From NCBI GenBank assembly GCA_025766275.1, contig JAFKAC010000009.1, positions 1,178,001 to 1,242,000 on the forward strand: a DNA stretch of 64,000 nt, read 5' to 3'. Of this stretch, positions 36,264 through 48,547 are shown piece by piece; the stretch's first letter is position 1; each line of letters starts with the position of its first letter. Below the pieces are notes generated by a model. The model was given only the letters and a program-made list of their open reading frames with translations, had not been told where the DNA came from and searched no databases. The position numbers and the translations under genes were made by a program. Source of the stretch: Lactarius indigo. Its lineage: Eukaryota > Basidiomycota > Agaricomycetes > Russulales > Russulaceae.

Positions 36264-36770
36264 CAAGATTGCCGACTAGGTTGAGACTGGTATGTGGACT
36301 CTCCCCTCTGCACCCAGAAAGTTTTTGGTACGACTCATTGATAAGGGTTTTCGGCTTGCTCATTCCCCCTTCCTCTCGTTTTTGTGATGTAATTAGTGAT
36401 TTGATCATGACATTCTGTTATTTACCCCCGCACCATCTGATATCCCCATTTATGACACTGTCGTTCGCGCGTTTCGATACTGCATGACCCCCTTCCTTTT
36501 ATCAGGTCTTTTGAAGTGGTTTGTTGAAGAATTTTTAAAGTAGAGTGAAAATTTACTCGTGCTTGGCAATAAATCGAAGCTAAACCCGCGGCCGTTTGCT
36601 TGCCAACGAACGAAAAGGCGGTGCGTGGTGCGGGAACGCCGTCAACAAAAACACTGCCACAAATCGTCGGGGTAATCACCGGCAGGCATCACCAGGGCAG
36701 CTGAGCTGGTCTTGCTTTACTTTTTCTTTCCTTCTATCTCTCTTCCTTCGCTCTTCCTCCCCTCCTCAAC
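36264..36770. other. Intergenic, promoter of the Mid2-like gene
   Basis: 507 bp without a gene. The CT-rich leader (CTTTTTCTTTCCTTCTATCTCTC at about 36720) ends just before the ATG at 36771. Confidence 0.5.
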
Positions 36771-38070
36771 ATGTTCCAACTCACCCGCCACCGTGCCTTG
36801 GGCATTCTGGGTGTAACCAGCTGCTTCCTAGTTTACTCGCTCGTACCTGGAGATGGCTTATTCAAAGGCCTTTTCAATGGCGCATTAGACTACCCACCAG
36901 CAATGCACTTACCAGCGATGACACCAGTAGCGAACTTCCTCACACCCCGCCAAGGGGTCTCCATTTCCATTCCACAGAATAGCTCCCCGACACCAGCAAG
37001 TTCAACAGAGCCTTCGTCATCACCGCCGCAGCAGACGTCGACTAGCAGTACCCCTACATCTTCTGCAACCCCACAACCCTCCTCGACATCTACGATACCG
37101 TCCACCACAGAACAGAGCTCTTCATCGACGCCAACGAGTACTCCACCTTCGAATACCCCCACCAGTACACCAACGTCACGTTCATCGGAAACTCCAGTGA
37201 CCTCTGCCTTCCTGACGACGAATCAGGGTGGCCAGACCGTCACCAGCGTTGTTGTCGTCTCAGACCCAGCAGCGGCCAGTTCGTCGTCGACCCCTGCACA
37301 ACCTCCAGGCACGGGTAGCCCAGATAGCAGTTCCGGTGTTTCGAGTTCTACCGTCATTGGCTTGTCTGTTGCAGGCGGCGTGGCCATCATTGGGATCATT
37401 GGCTTCTTCGTGTGGAAATTTACACGCAAGCGGAGCAACGAGTTTAACGATAGTACGTGCTTCTCCCTTTGTTACGATCACGTCTCATGTTCATCGATTT
37501 ACGACAGACGAGGAGATAAAATGGCCCGAACTTAACGCACATGACGCAAATGTCCCCCTTCCGACACACCGCACGGGCGGTTCGGGCATCGATACCACTG
37601 CCGATACTCGTCGGAACTCAGTCGGTTACGCACCTTCTACTGCGGCCAACTCCACCGCGGAGCTCTACCCAGACCCGTACGCTGTTCCGCCGCTCCCGCA
37701 CCTCGACCCCAACCAGCCCTACCACGACGACCCCAGCGGTCGATTCTACGATCCGTACCGTGGACCTGTCCCTCACACCTTTGATCAGGGTGGCGTGCCC
37801 GGTGAGGCGATCCCCATGACGCAGCTCGCTGGGCGTCGCTCGCCAGGTCCTGGTCAGGCATACGCAGGCGATTTTGTAGGTGGTCGTGCGTCACCGGCAC
37901 CGCAAGGGGTCTATGGCCCAGGCGACTTTGGTGGTGGGCGAGCGTCGCCAGCACCGCAGGGAGCGTATGGCTCTGGCCGAGTATCCCCCGGTCCGGGGGT
38001 TGCCTACGCTACTGGTGGTCGAGCATCTCCAGCGCCACAAGCGGCATACGGTAACTATGGTCCGCGGTAG
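36771..38070 (+). CDS. Single-pass Ser/Thr-rich surface protein (Mid2/stress-sensor-like)
   Basis: 414 residues from exons 36771-37452 and 37508-38070. An N-terminal hydrophobic segment (LGILGVTSCFLVYSLV, residues 9-24) is a signal peptide or anchor. It is followed by a Ser/Thr/Pro mucin-like stalk of about 130 residues (likely O-mannosylated), a single membrane span near residues 200-222 (VIGLSVAGGVAIIGIIGFFV) with a basic stop-transfer WKFTRKRS, and a cytoplasmic tail starting NEEIKWPELNAHD. The tail ends with three GGRASPAPQ-containing repeats. The architecture is that of Mid2/Wsc-type wall sensors, but no Mid2 Cys motif is visible, so the role is inferred from layout only. Confidence 0.8.
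37879..38067 (+). repeat. GGRASPAPQ(G)xYG coding repeat
   Basis: Three diverged units begin at about 37879, 37933 and 38014, with a variant SGRVSPGPGVAYA between the second and third. They lie in the cytoplasmic tail of the surface protein and supply RxSP sites. Confidence 0.7.
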
Positions 38071-41000
38071 CACGCCGATGTTCCTCCTCAGTGCCGATGA
38101 ATCTTGGATACGACATAATACGTTGTCGTCCAGTTTATTACTTATGGCAGGAGGGGTCTGTTTGTTATTATCTTGATTGCCTTTTCTTATCCCTTCCTGC
38201 CTGCCACGGGACGCTTGCGCTCGATGAGGCTTCCGGGCTGTACTTAGACACTTTTGCGCATCGGGTTCCGAGCACTTCCTTTTTGCGCTGCACTTACCGT
38301 ACACTGCCCTTGTCCCCTGTCGTCTGCACCACGAACTAGCATCTAACGAATATCATCATAATATATATTGTGTAGGAAGTCTAAGCTGTGTTTGCGATGA
38401 TCGCTTTAGACAATGAAGATATGATTCTCACGATTCAATCGTGATTAATGGATCAGATATATATCGCCTGCGGCGCAGTCACTACGCGAAGGCGGCGACC
38501 GCCTCCTCAGGTGACCAGATCACTTTGAGTCCAACAGAAGGGACAGCTAGCGTGCTGCCACCACCGAGCATCGGCAAATCATTATGTCCAAAGGGTTCAC
38601 TACATCACGGTAGCTGTCGTCGCCGCGTGTGGACGAAACTGGGAAACCGGTGATCTGTTTTTGCTGTCTGCGATCAAAACAAAAAGTACCGCAACATGGA
38701 TTGCCAATCTGACTGGTTCAAAAATGGCTACCATCGGAGGTAGAAGTTACTGAAAAAGTTATCGCTGCCACATGAAAGGACAGCCGGCGGCATAGCCTCC
38801 TGGAGTCTTGAGTAAAAGATTTTCCTAAAGGACTTAATATTCACTGCCAAGTTCACTGCTTGATCCACCATGTCACGTTCAAGGACTTCAAGAAGGGCTT
38901 CAAAGAACGCACAGTACCGGTGCAACCACCATCCTGTGCTAGCCCCTATCGCGAATACTGCTAATTGCTTCAAGAATTGCTGTGTCTCGTTTCGGTCTGA
39001 GCTATTACGGTAACGGAGCCCCAGATTACTGCATGGTCACGATCACGTCTACTCATTAAACCGATTTTTTTTAAAAATAAATAAAGAATATGCCAGATGC
39101 TGTGTGGGTGATTTTTGCAGCTTGACTCAAAGACTACTGTAACTGAAATCGCCGCTCTGTACTGCAGGCTGGCGCTTCGACTGATGATCGATGAACAACT
39201 GACTCCGGAATCTATGGTTTGTAAATTTCTCGCCACCAGTTTCCCTGGGCAACTACATGGACCACTCGGGATTCTTCCATTTGCGTGGCAGATGGTTTGG
39301 CTTGAGACCAAGACCACTGAGTCGTCGGAGGGAGGTCGTCTTCAGCTCACCTACTCCGACCAACCATCGTCCAATGCATTATATTCTCGTAGTCACGTCT
39401 CAACACCAATCTGTTGCAGGTATGGTGAAGTGATTCAACTAAGTCCTTGTCATGCTCAGTCAACGTAAACAAACGGGGGTCTTCACTGTACCAGCACGTC
39501 CCACCCTGCTTGCATCCGTTTTTTTGTTCTTCCGGATGTCTTCCGTTGACTCAATGGCACTCGATCAAGGGACGTCGCTCGATAATCGGACCCCTTTTTA
39601 GTGTATGGGTTCGGAATTGGCCATCTCCTCGTCTTCGCCACTGTATTATCAGCTTCCGGTTTCCTCGATCAAATCACTCGCTGGATGAGGATCCTCAGGC
39701 TCACTGTATGGTCGTTTCTTCAAACTGTCGCTTGGCCTGTGCGGGTCTTTGAGACTCGCCGCGATGCAGTTTCAGAACCAAAACAGCCCGTTCCGTCTTA
39801 CATTGTTGTTATTCTGAGGCAGAAGGTCTGACGGTATGTTAATCGAGTGTGTGGCGTCTCACAGACATCCGTCCAGCTTGCGGAAATTTGTTGGAATTGA
39901 GCGCTAGTGTGCGCCGCTGGAGACGGCGAATACGAGTTTAAGGCGCTCTCACTTCCTCCTCGTCAGTTGCTACGAACCAATTCGTAAGTTTTACTCGCTA
40001 CTATTCAGGCGCACGCCCTCGAACATTCCGCGGAACTTATTCCTTATTGTTTCGGAAGGTATGGTATTCCTGGTCGATCGCTGGCCATCTTCCTCCCCCT
40101 CGATACCCCACCAGGTGTGCCGATTTTAAGAATTTTATGTTCTGCTTTAGAAGAACGTTTACAGAAAGACATGGTTTCAATGTGCGGATGACGGGAATGA
40201 TTTTCTTTGGCATTGCGTTTGGTTTTCTTCACCCGAGTTTGCTTATGCATATTCAGCCGCCGTCCCCCTAGGTACTATCGGCGCTTTTTTAAGAAACACC
40301 CGAGTTCCGCCCCGCAATAGGGCAGATAGGTAGAACGCTTGTCTTGATCATCGTCTGTTGCGTCAAGCCTTCACATGGACACTTCACTGGATCGTACCAA
40401 TGATTGCATCGACCCCATTCGATCACTTGACTGTATTTTGTCCTCCATCCCTGCTCCACATACTTCGTATTGAGTATGACCGATTGTGACGTCCGCGATA
40501 GCAAGCAACGGTGCATTGTGCTCCTTATCCACAGCGGCTTTCTCGCGTCGTTCGCCTCTCAGATGTATTATAGCTTACTACTGCACTTCTTGCAGGTCCC
40601 ACGACAGTCGCCACACTAGTACCATAAATATTAGTGCTCGCTGAGCGTGTGGTGTATCACACGCTGACTTCGTATGTAGATTTTCCAGTGGCGCACGTCC
40701 TTGGGGAAGTCCAAAATTTCCTGTGCGCCGAAAGTTCCATGTACTAGTGGCGATGGTGATTTGACTTGATACTAAAGGTTCATGCACAATGCAAGAATGT
40801 GGAGGGCTCCCCAGCTTTGGGGCCTAATCGCCCTCTCACGGACCCCGAGTCTGTTTCGTAATTTGGCATACCAGTACACAATCGAGTCTTAATTGGTTGG
40901 CGTAAGCAGAGAATTCTAGGTCCCATCACACGTTACAAGCAATCAGATATATAAGAAGCAAGGAAATGTTCAGAGGCGGATGCGGTTCGCACGTTGTTTG

Positions 41001-43865
41001 GCAGTCGATGACTGACAAAATCAGTGGCGCTACAGCCCCGGGCGCAACATGTGCCTCAGTGCAAGTGTGTTTCACCAATGACTAGGATAAAAATGGTGAC
41101 CTCATAATCATGATGTGTGGCACTTCGCGCGCCTCTCCTGTGGGGACTACTGTAACGACGACAGGTCGGCAGCTTGTTCTGTCTCAATCCGGTCCGAATT
41201 CCCATGGTATATAGAGCCATTTCTACGTCCTGGGGAAAGAAGGAATGTCGAACGGTAAGATCCGTTTCTCGTGACACGGAGTGATGAGCGATACGTGAAC
41301 TAGAAGTGGAACCCTGGTCCGAGGTATCATCTGCCTGCGTGGAAGCAGGTTAATATTATGAAGCCTAGTACGCCAAGACCATATATTATACAGCTCGAGT
41401 GACGGGCTCCACTGGCGTGGGGACAGAGAAGATATTTGGGGCTGCGAAGGTGCTAATTCCCCTCCTGCCGTGAGACAGGAAGGACTTCAGTCAAAAGACG
41501 CGGCTTCTCGGGGACGCACGTTCGAGGCACGTTCGCAAGGCCTATTGGGTACTAAATGGATAAGAATGTCGAGGGGAGGCTGAGCGTAACGGAGCGTGAG
41601 AGGAGTAGTCCCACTCCGAATCTGATGGACTGTCCTCAAGACTGCGCCAGCAGCCAGCAGGGAACGCAGGTGATAAGGTAATAGAACCACCGCCTCTGCT
41701 CGAGAAATCACCACATCGAAAAACTGCCATGATATGACATTCCAGCTAAGGATATTGTCTTGATTTGGAGCACGAAGACACTCATCCTTTGGTCTGGCAG
41801 GTAGTTCTCAAACGGATGGCAAGGGTAACGAGGGCCCACCCTTTCTACCTTTGGTACCCTTGTGTCTATCTGAGAGGGAATGTAGCGACCATATGTTTTC
41901 GTTATCTGATGAAATAACAGATCAATGTCTGGCTTACTCGTGCCAATGGTGGACAAGCCAAGTCCATAAGTCCAAGCAGATTTGTCCTGTCAAGTCACGC
42001 CTGGGGTAAATTGATGGGCCGGCTGCAAGGGTGAGTAAGAGTGAAGGTTCCGGCACTGGAGAGAACATAAACTTGAACGCTGGAACCGATTTTGGGACGG
42101 CGACCCTCTGTTCCACGTCCGCTAGTCCTACGACCCGTGTTTGATATCGTCCGTGAAGCAGCCTTCGGGGTAGGTCTTTATGACAGAAGCGTCCTGATCC
42201 ATCGAGATGATTCCCAGCCATATCTCCTTTCTGAGTCTTGAAGAGAGAGCGGGGACCACAACAAGTTAACCTCAGCGACGGACTCCAATTTAGTCAGCCA
42301 ATTAAACGACATTGTGCGCCCTTCAAGCCATTGGAGAGACAGCCTACCTGGTAAGATCAAACAAAGAAACGAGAAGTAGAATCCGCACTCGCCCATAAAA
42401 AAAAGTCCAAGATGAGACTTCGTTATATCCGCAGAGGTCCAAATAGTCAGAGTCGTCTATCATAAACGCGATAAATGTTGTCGCTTTTGTCTTGCGCGTC
42501 GCGCAATTTCTCCGGACGTTGCATCGGAAAACATCTCCACGTCCGACACGCCCACTCATCGGCGCGCTCTGCCGTCATTTGTCGTGAACTCGGATCACGT
42601 CCACTTCCACGAGTTCATTTCTTCTCACATTCATTTAACGCCTTGAACCCGAACCCGATCAACCGAAATCCTCGCCACAGAGGCGAATGGGGATGCGCTG
42701 TCCTAGTGAAAGAATGGTCGCCGTCAATCAGGATGTCAAGATGACCAAGTTCGGGACTCGGAGCGGGTTCGCGACTTGCGACCCACACGGACCTAGTTTT
42801 TGTTCTGTAGCGTCGGCAACATGATGATTGAGAAGGCTCTTTGTCAGATGTTGATCAACGTAAAAAAGATCACGCGCACATCACGTCCTCCGGATCCGGA
42901 CCATGCTCTCCGAGTCGTGGACATGGAGCACTCGGGCCAGACGCATTTCCACGATCGCGGTATCCGGACGCCGGGAGATTGGATATGAGGACGAAGTGAG
43001 GATCAAGTAGCTATATAAACATACACAGAACGCGGAGGGCGCTGCGATGATATGTTGGACTGAAGTCTTTTATCCTCGGGTCCAGAATGAAAACGAGCGC
43101 GACACTGGCATGCTTTCTTGTCCTTCTATCTTGGTCCCCCACAATGCGACCAGCGCCGTTATTTGCCTAGCGATTAATGCCGGTACCGTACTACCTAGCG
43201 CTCGGACGACGGGCATCCGAATGAGACTACCCGTATCCTACGGAGGGGAGTGTTTCACTGAGATGAAAAGGAGTTATTGGCTGGTTGTCCTTTACACTTA
43301 CCACGGACCGCGGGCCCGAATCGTAAGGCGGCTAGAAGATGTTTTGGGGTACCACGGGGTAGTGATCGTATGGGGGTTGAGTATTGTTCTCAGATCCTCC
43401 TACCAGAGTAGATCGTCTCTTCTGCATGGTGCACCGCCAGACATGACGGTCATATAGCCCGTTCCCATAAACATTCTAATTGAACTTGAAACGCCCTTCC
43501 ATTCGCAACAGTATGCCAGGGGGCAGCTCCAATCTGGGTGGCCGAGTACTGTCCAAGTCGCGCACCTCAACAAGAAAAGGCCTGGCCTACATTACACCAA
43601 GGTGCTTCGAGGACATTCTCACGAGGGCAACAATCGCGCATTCACCTCGGGCCGGACTCTCCCGAAACGGCACACCTCTGCATAAAGACAAATGACGTGA
43701 AATTTCGAGCCAACCGCGTAGCGCATGACGTGCTAAAACGCAAAAACACAACGGAAACCGAGGGCCTGATACATACAAGGATTTGAACCAGTTGGAAATG
43801 GAATTACGAGCGAGCCGGAGAAAACATCATCTCGGATCATCTTGCAGCATATTGAGTGGCGACCA
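38071..43865. other. Gene-poor 5.8-kb region
   Basis: No gene could be supported on either strand; frames are short and show no recognisable domains. Frames with a slightly protein-like look are 38728-38973 (-, hydrophobic/helical) and 39601-39831 (+, with a hydrophobic stretch). A good TATA box at 43012 precedes two short open frames (see separate entry). This may be decayed mobile DNA. Confidence 0.5.
43012..43457 (+). other. TATA box with possible small-protein ORFs
   Basis: TATATAAA at 43012-43019 stands before two overlapping frames. ATG at 43047 opens 136 codons with no known domain. ATG at 43087 opens 27 codons (to TAG at 43168-43170) whose product MKTSATLACFLVLLSW looks like a signal peptide. 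Either may be chance; there is no conserved partner to lean on. Confidence 0.25.
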
Positions 43866-46800
43866 TCAACCCTCCACCATCTCCGACAGTCGAAGTACGA
43901 GATTCGTCCCCAATGCGGCAAGAAGGACGGCACACAAGATGGTCGGGCCATACTTGTCGTAGTATATACCCTCGGCGCGCCGTTGACGTAGATGGATCGC
44001 ACGGTACACGAAAATGCCGGCAGAGTAAACGATAGCGAACAACGCGGTAAAAGTGAACAGTGATGCGCAGAGAAGTCCGCGCTCGTCTTCCGGAGGGATA
44101 AAGTTGAGCAACGTCGTTGCGATCGATGCAATGTATATGGCGAAGTGCAGCCACTTCTATAGAAGCCAACAAAATCACAGGTAATGAGAGAGTAGAACAA
44201 GACAGTCTACGGGGTTGGACACGCACGAGGAATGTCCGCTCGGTGGCGAAGTACACCTTAGGTTCGATACGCACCGGGATGGCGATGCGTTTGCCCGGCG
44301 GGGCGCGCCACTCACGAGTCAAGACACGATCGTCTCCCGTCTCGTCGCTTCTTGGGTTCACATGCGTCTCATCAGCTTCAGCCTCCTCATCGGCGCGTTT
44401 CACAGCGCGCAAGCGGGCTTTGAACCTCTCGTCAAACGTCGATGAGGGTGCGAGTGGGTCGATCGACAACGTTCGCATTCTCGGAGGCGGTCGTGGTGCA
44501 GGCGTGGTCGGAGGAGCATGGAGCACTGGGAGACACTCGCTGCTGCGTGCACGCGAGGGTCCGGCCTTCTGTGTGCGCTCTTTAAGCTGCTTTTCCCGAA
44601 ATGCGATGGCGTCGGCGGCTTGTGCGTTTCCAAGACCAATGCGAGCGCCTTCGTCACGCGCGGGCGCCAAATCCATTTCTTCGTCTCCCTCGCCTTCGGA
44701 CAGGGGCTCGGCGTACGTGCGGTCCGCATCAGTGACGTCTGGAGTTGGAGCACCGGAACTTCGTCGCTCGGAAGGAGTACGTGTATGATGCGGGCGTTCA
44801 ACGGTCATGAAGCCTGTATTGGGCTTGGTGATATCAACGTCCACTGGTGGTGAAGTCAGCGGGGTTTGAAACACATGTCTCGAGAACTGACCCTGGGGAA
44901 GCCAGAATGGCACAAGATGTACGCGGTGCGGAAGAAGGGTCGCGCAGCCGTGGATGAATTTACTGAACTTGGGTACAGCTTCAACGAGATGTGAGTTGAC
45001 GAGTTCAGTGACCCATTGCGGAGGCTCCTGCCCATACTGTGTCTGCAGCTTGACTTCAAGTACCCCGTACCTGCATCGCGACGTCAGTTCTGCACGGACA
45101 CTAACAAAGAAGTTTCGTACTTGAAAAGCTCCTTGTCATCAGTTTGGACCTGATCGAACGGCCAGTCGATGCCTATATCTGTGCGACGCCAGTTTTCGTT
45201 CGCCCGCACTCGACCATCCCAGTTATCCTCGCGGATCATTGTAAGTTCAGTGTCGAGTGAGATGCGCACACGTGCGTCACCAGGAAGCTGGAAGGCGGTA
45301 CGGTTGTAGAACGTTCGCATGACTATCTCACATCAATGGAAGTATAATGAAAGGAGGGAAGACAATACCAGGCTGTAGTTTGCGCGTAAGCACTTTGTAC
45401 TGCACCTCGTTTGCAAGTTGAAGCATGCCGTCTACCTCCGCCTGGCTCTTCTTGCCCTTTTCGACCAGCGCGGCGAATTCCTCGTCCATTGTGTATTGGC
45501 CACAAAGAAACGCGTTCACCTTTTCCTCCTTGATCGGGAAGCGGGCCTTGACTGACTTCTCGCCGGTCCAGTCCTCTCTGTGTGTCTTGCGCTCGACGAA
45601 AATTTGGGTGTTATTGGTGTCTCCGTACCAGCGGAGACGGATAGCTTGTGCACCTTCCGTCTTTTCGAGGCGACCTAGGTAGAGCTCAAGGTCTTCATTG
45701 TCAAAGTAAATGGACGTGATAGCTGCATCTTTGGGCTCAAATTCCTTGTCCGGGTTGAATACTGTGAAATTAAGGGCTCAGACCACACTGCTTCGGAAAG
45801 GTGGGGGAGAGAGCGAACCGAGGACAGGTAGGTGTCGCATGATAGCAAGTTTGAGTGGCACGAGGTTGTCTGGATGCACCCAATATTTTGTTGTCTGTCG
45901 TACGAACGCGCTTTGGGATCCGCCGGCTGAGGAATCACCCTGTACGGGATGGCCACGCGTTCGAACAAGGTCGTACAAGCGTGATAACTTGACAATGATC
46001 GCATCCCAGTTATACTTGTAGAAGGGACGTTTCTCGAGATAGTTTTGGATGAAAGTCTGCATGAGGGGAGTCGGAGTTTGTTTCTGCGAGAGGCGTGGGC
46101 CAGGTCAGAGGGAGTACAGGCGTGGGTACAGCGTGGCGACGTACATCGTGTTTCTGTGAGGGAGACCGGTGGATAAGGGCGACAAAATGCAGACATGGAC
46201 AGAAGAGCATACCTTGAGTATCTTCATAAAGCCCGTAATGTTGAGTTTGGTGTATAAAGCAAGGTCGTGCACGTCCGCGACAAGGGTAGCCACCTCTTCC
46301 TCAAGGAAATGAAATTGCTCTTCGAGAGCATCTACACTTTGTGCGGACTCATCATCTGTGGCGAGAGTATCGCCTTCATCATCGGTATCGTCATCGTCAG
46401 AACCGGCGTCCTGTTGGGCGGTATCGTGTTTCCTTCTTGCCTCTGGATCCTCGGCGTCAGCCGCAGAGGCTTCTGCGGCGCGGTGGCGAGTTGGTGACGG
46501 TGTAGTGAACTCCTCGGAGACAAGCTTTCTCACTTGTCTCTCCGCAATCTTAATACGGTTGGACAACTCCGTCGTCTAGGCGGGCGTAGGCCGTATTAGC
46601 GGCAACCGTTGCGAGGAAGTAATGGTGCAGACCTTTGTCTTCTGAAAGTCATGTATTTTATCAAGCTCGCCTTCGAGCATATTCGTAAACTCAAGTTCGT
46701 CGGCAGCATTCCAGCCGTGTGAGGTAATGCGAGCCTTGAGGGAGTGAGTCGGATGGAGCAGTGGGTTCAAATGGAGGACCGACCTTGAGCTCACGTTTGA

Positions 46801-46919
46801 GCAGATTATAGTCAATGTAAAAAGGACGCCATTCAGTATAAAGATCGTTCTGCAGATGTGAGAAATAGGAAGGCAGACGGTAAGCGAAGACTTACGGATA
46901 TCTTTCTCCCAAACTTCAT
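43866..46919 (-). CDS. VTC complex subunit: SPX, polyphosphate polymerase and DUF202 domains
   Basis: Vacuolar transporter chaperone that makes and translocates polyphosphate. Eleven minus-strand exons: 46919-46896, 46849-46784, 46734-46633, 46575-46213, 46153-46145 (9 nt), 46083-45819, 45761-45369, 45322-45121, 45070-44892, 44843-44227 and 44156-43866, giving 836 residues. SPX domain: [22 protein letters not shown] at the start; KKHDKQ and [19 protein letters not shown] at its end. The polymerase tunnel shows [63 protein letters not shown] and [10 protein letters not shown]; these basic and acidic positions match the Vtc4 catalytic set as I recall it, so the subunit may be catalytic. An acidic/Pro-rich linker of about 170 residues follows, then three membrane spans (DUF202). 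I cannot decide between VTC4 and VTC2/3. Confidence 0.92.
46145..46153 (-). other. 9-nt micro-exon of the VTC gene (encodes KHD)
   Basis: AAACACGAT lies between introns 46212-46154 (GTATGC...CACAG, 59 bp) and 46144-46084 (GTACGT...CGCAG, 61 bp). It supplies Lys-His-Asp of the SPX KKHDK motif, which contributes to the inositol-pyrophosphate/phosphate-binding basic surface. Skipping keeps the frame but removes the motif. Confidence 0.8.
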
Positions 46920-47101
46920 GGCGGGCTGAGGGAATGAGGCAGGTGGACCTCTCGTGTTATTTTATGTCATGTCAGTTAAACACGCACGATCCGATCTCGA
47001 CTGCGAACGTGCTTCCATTCACTGGTTGACAACTTTGTACGTAACTCGCGCCCCTTTGCCCTCCCCGCTCGCCCGCCGCAAACTCTTGTTCCTTTCTCTT
47101 C
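46920..47101. promoter_or_regulatory. Bidirectional promoter VTC / GTR2
   Basis: 182 bp between opposite start codons. No TATA. Contains TCATGTCAGTTAAACACGCACG near 46966-46988; the CACGCACG part is a possible E-box-like/phosphate element, but this is weak. It ends in a CT-rich leader for GTR2. Confidence 0.55.
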
Positions 47102-48547
47102 ATGGCCACGGCTACGGCTACCAAGTCGAATGGCCCACCACCGACCTCCCTCGACAACCTACAACGTACAAAAATCCTTCTGTTGGGTCAACGGGGGTCT
47201 GTTTAGCCCCTTCTTGTCGCCCCACTCCCCGTGCCGGATCTCAACCCTCCGTCGTGCAGGAGCGGGAAAACCTCCATCCAGCAGGTCCTATTCAACGACG
47301 TACCCCCGAAACAAACCTTCTATCTCGAACCCACGTCCAGGGCGACCAAACACCGATACGAGTACGTCCGATAATGTCCCATCCCTTGACCCCCTCTTTC
47401 AACGTGTCCAAGCACCGTCATCCCCCTCGAGATATGGGATTGTCCCGGCAACACAACCCCCGACACCCTTGGCGCTAGTCTTGCCGATTTCTCCTCAATC
47501 ATCTTTGTCATTGATATACAGGTGACGTACCTATCTCTTATCCATAGTACGGCATGTGCGTTTGTCATGCTCATGCTCCCATGAAGGACTCGTATCAACA
47601 GCCCATTGCTCGCATGCTCGATTTCTTCGCTGCAGCATACCAGGAAAATCCGGGTGCAACGCTGGAAGTCTTCGTGCACAAAGCAGAGTCACTCGCAGAG
47701 GATTACAAGATAGGTACGTGGTCGTGTGATACTTAATTTATCTCTGCAATTTTTCATCTCGGATGGACCTGACCGCGCCTCCCCTTGATGTGATCACATG
47801 ACCTCAACGGGACGCGCGGAGCTCCTCGTTATCCGGCAGTTCGAGGCTCATTTCTTACCCCAGAAAACTTTCGACATATCCAGCAGCGTGTCATCGACGA
47901 ACTGTTCGACGCCTCGCCAGAGTACGAGCAGATGCCAGTCAACTTTCATCTTACCTCTGTCTATGACCACTCCATCCGCGAAGCCTTCTCTCGTGTTTTA
48001 CACAAACTCATTGATTCACTACCATACCTTGAGGATTTACTCAACGTATTTTGCTCTGTGAGCGCACACACATGCCTTGCCTCACCCGGCCCGGTTTCTT
48101 ACACGTGACTGCAGAACTCGCAAGCGTCCAAGGCGTTTCTTTTTGACGTCAAATCGAGGCTGTACGTCGCCACTGATGAGTCGCCCGTGGACACCGGCAT
48201 GCACAATCTCTGTTGCGATTATGTGCGCACCCTAAGCGCGTTTGGCCCTTTATATATGTAAAATCTAGTCTTTCACGCTGCAAAGTGATCGTTCTTATCT
48301 ACCTCATAGGTCGGCTTCTGTGAATGCGGGTTCGCGTTCATTTTATCCCTCTGCCGCCGTCTCGCTTGCACAAGGTACAACTTTGACATACCACCTAATT
48401 ACGCCTCAGCTCGCGCTACTCGCCATGCTTCATCCTGGTGTGTTTGAAGAGCGCCGGGGTTTACTGGAGTATAATGTAGTGTTCTTCCGTGAGGGTGTTC
48501 AGGAGATCGCGCTGGTAGAAAGGGACGCCCGATCTGGCAATCTTTGA
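47102..48547 (+). CDS. GTR2: Rag-family GTPase Gtr2 (RagC/D)
   Basis: 335 residues from exons 47102-47196, 47260-47361, 47413-47521, 47587-47713, 47864-48057, 48115-48257 and 48310-48547. Gtr2 forms a heterodimer with Gtr1 on the vacuole and activates TORC1 on amino-acid supply. Seen: KILLLGQRGSGKTSIQQVLF (P-loop, split by intron 1), HRYDTVIPLEIWDCPGN (switch II), SSIIFVIDIQDSYQQPI, FVHKAESLAEDYKI (the FxHK-type replacement of NKxD), NFHLTSVYDHSIREAFSRV, and the C-terminal roadblock-like domain (SKAFLFDVKSRLYVATDESP; GVFEERRGLLEYNVVFFREG). Intron 4 is unusually long for this window (150 bp). Starts 182 bp from the divergent VTC gene. Confidence 0.94.

Noticed and set aside
43775..43800. GGATTTGAACC, which resembles a tRNA T-loop on the minus strand
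   Set aside because: The flanking bases do not form the T-stem or an acceptor stem.
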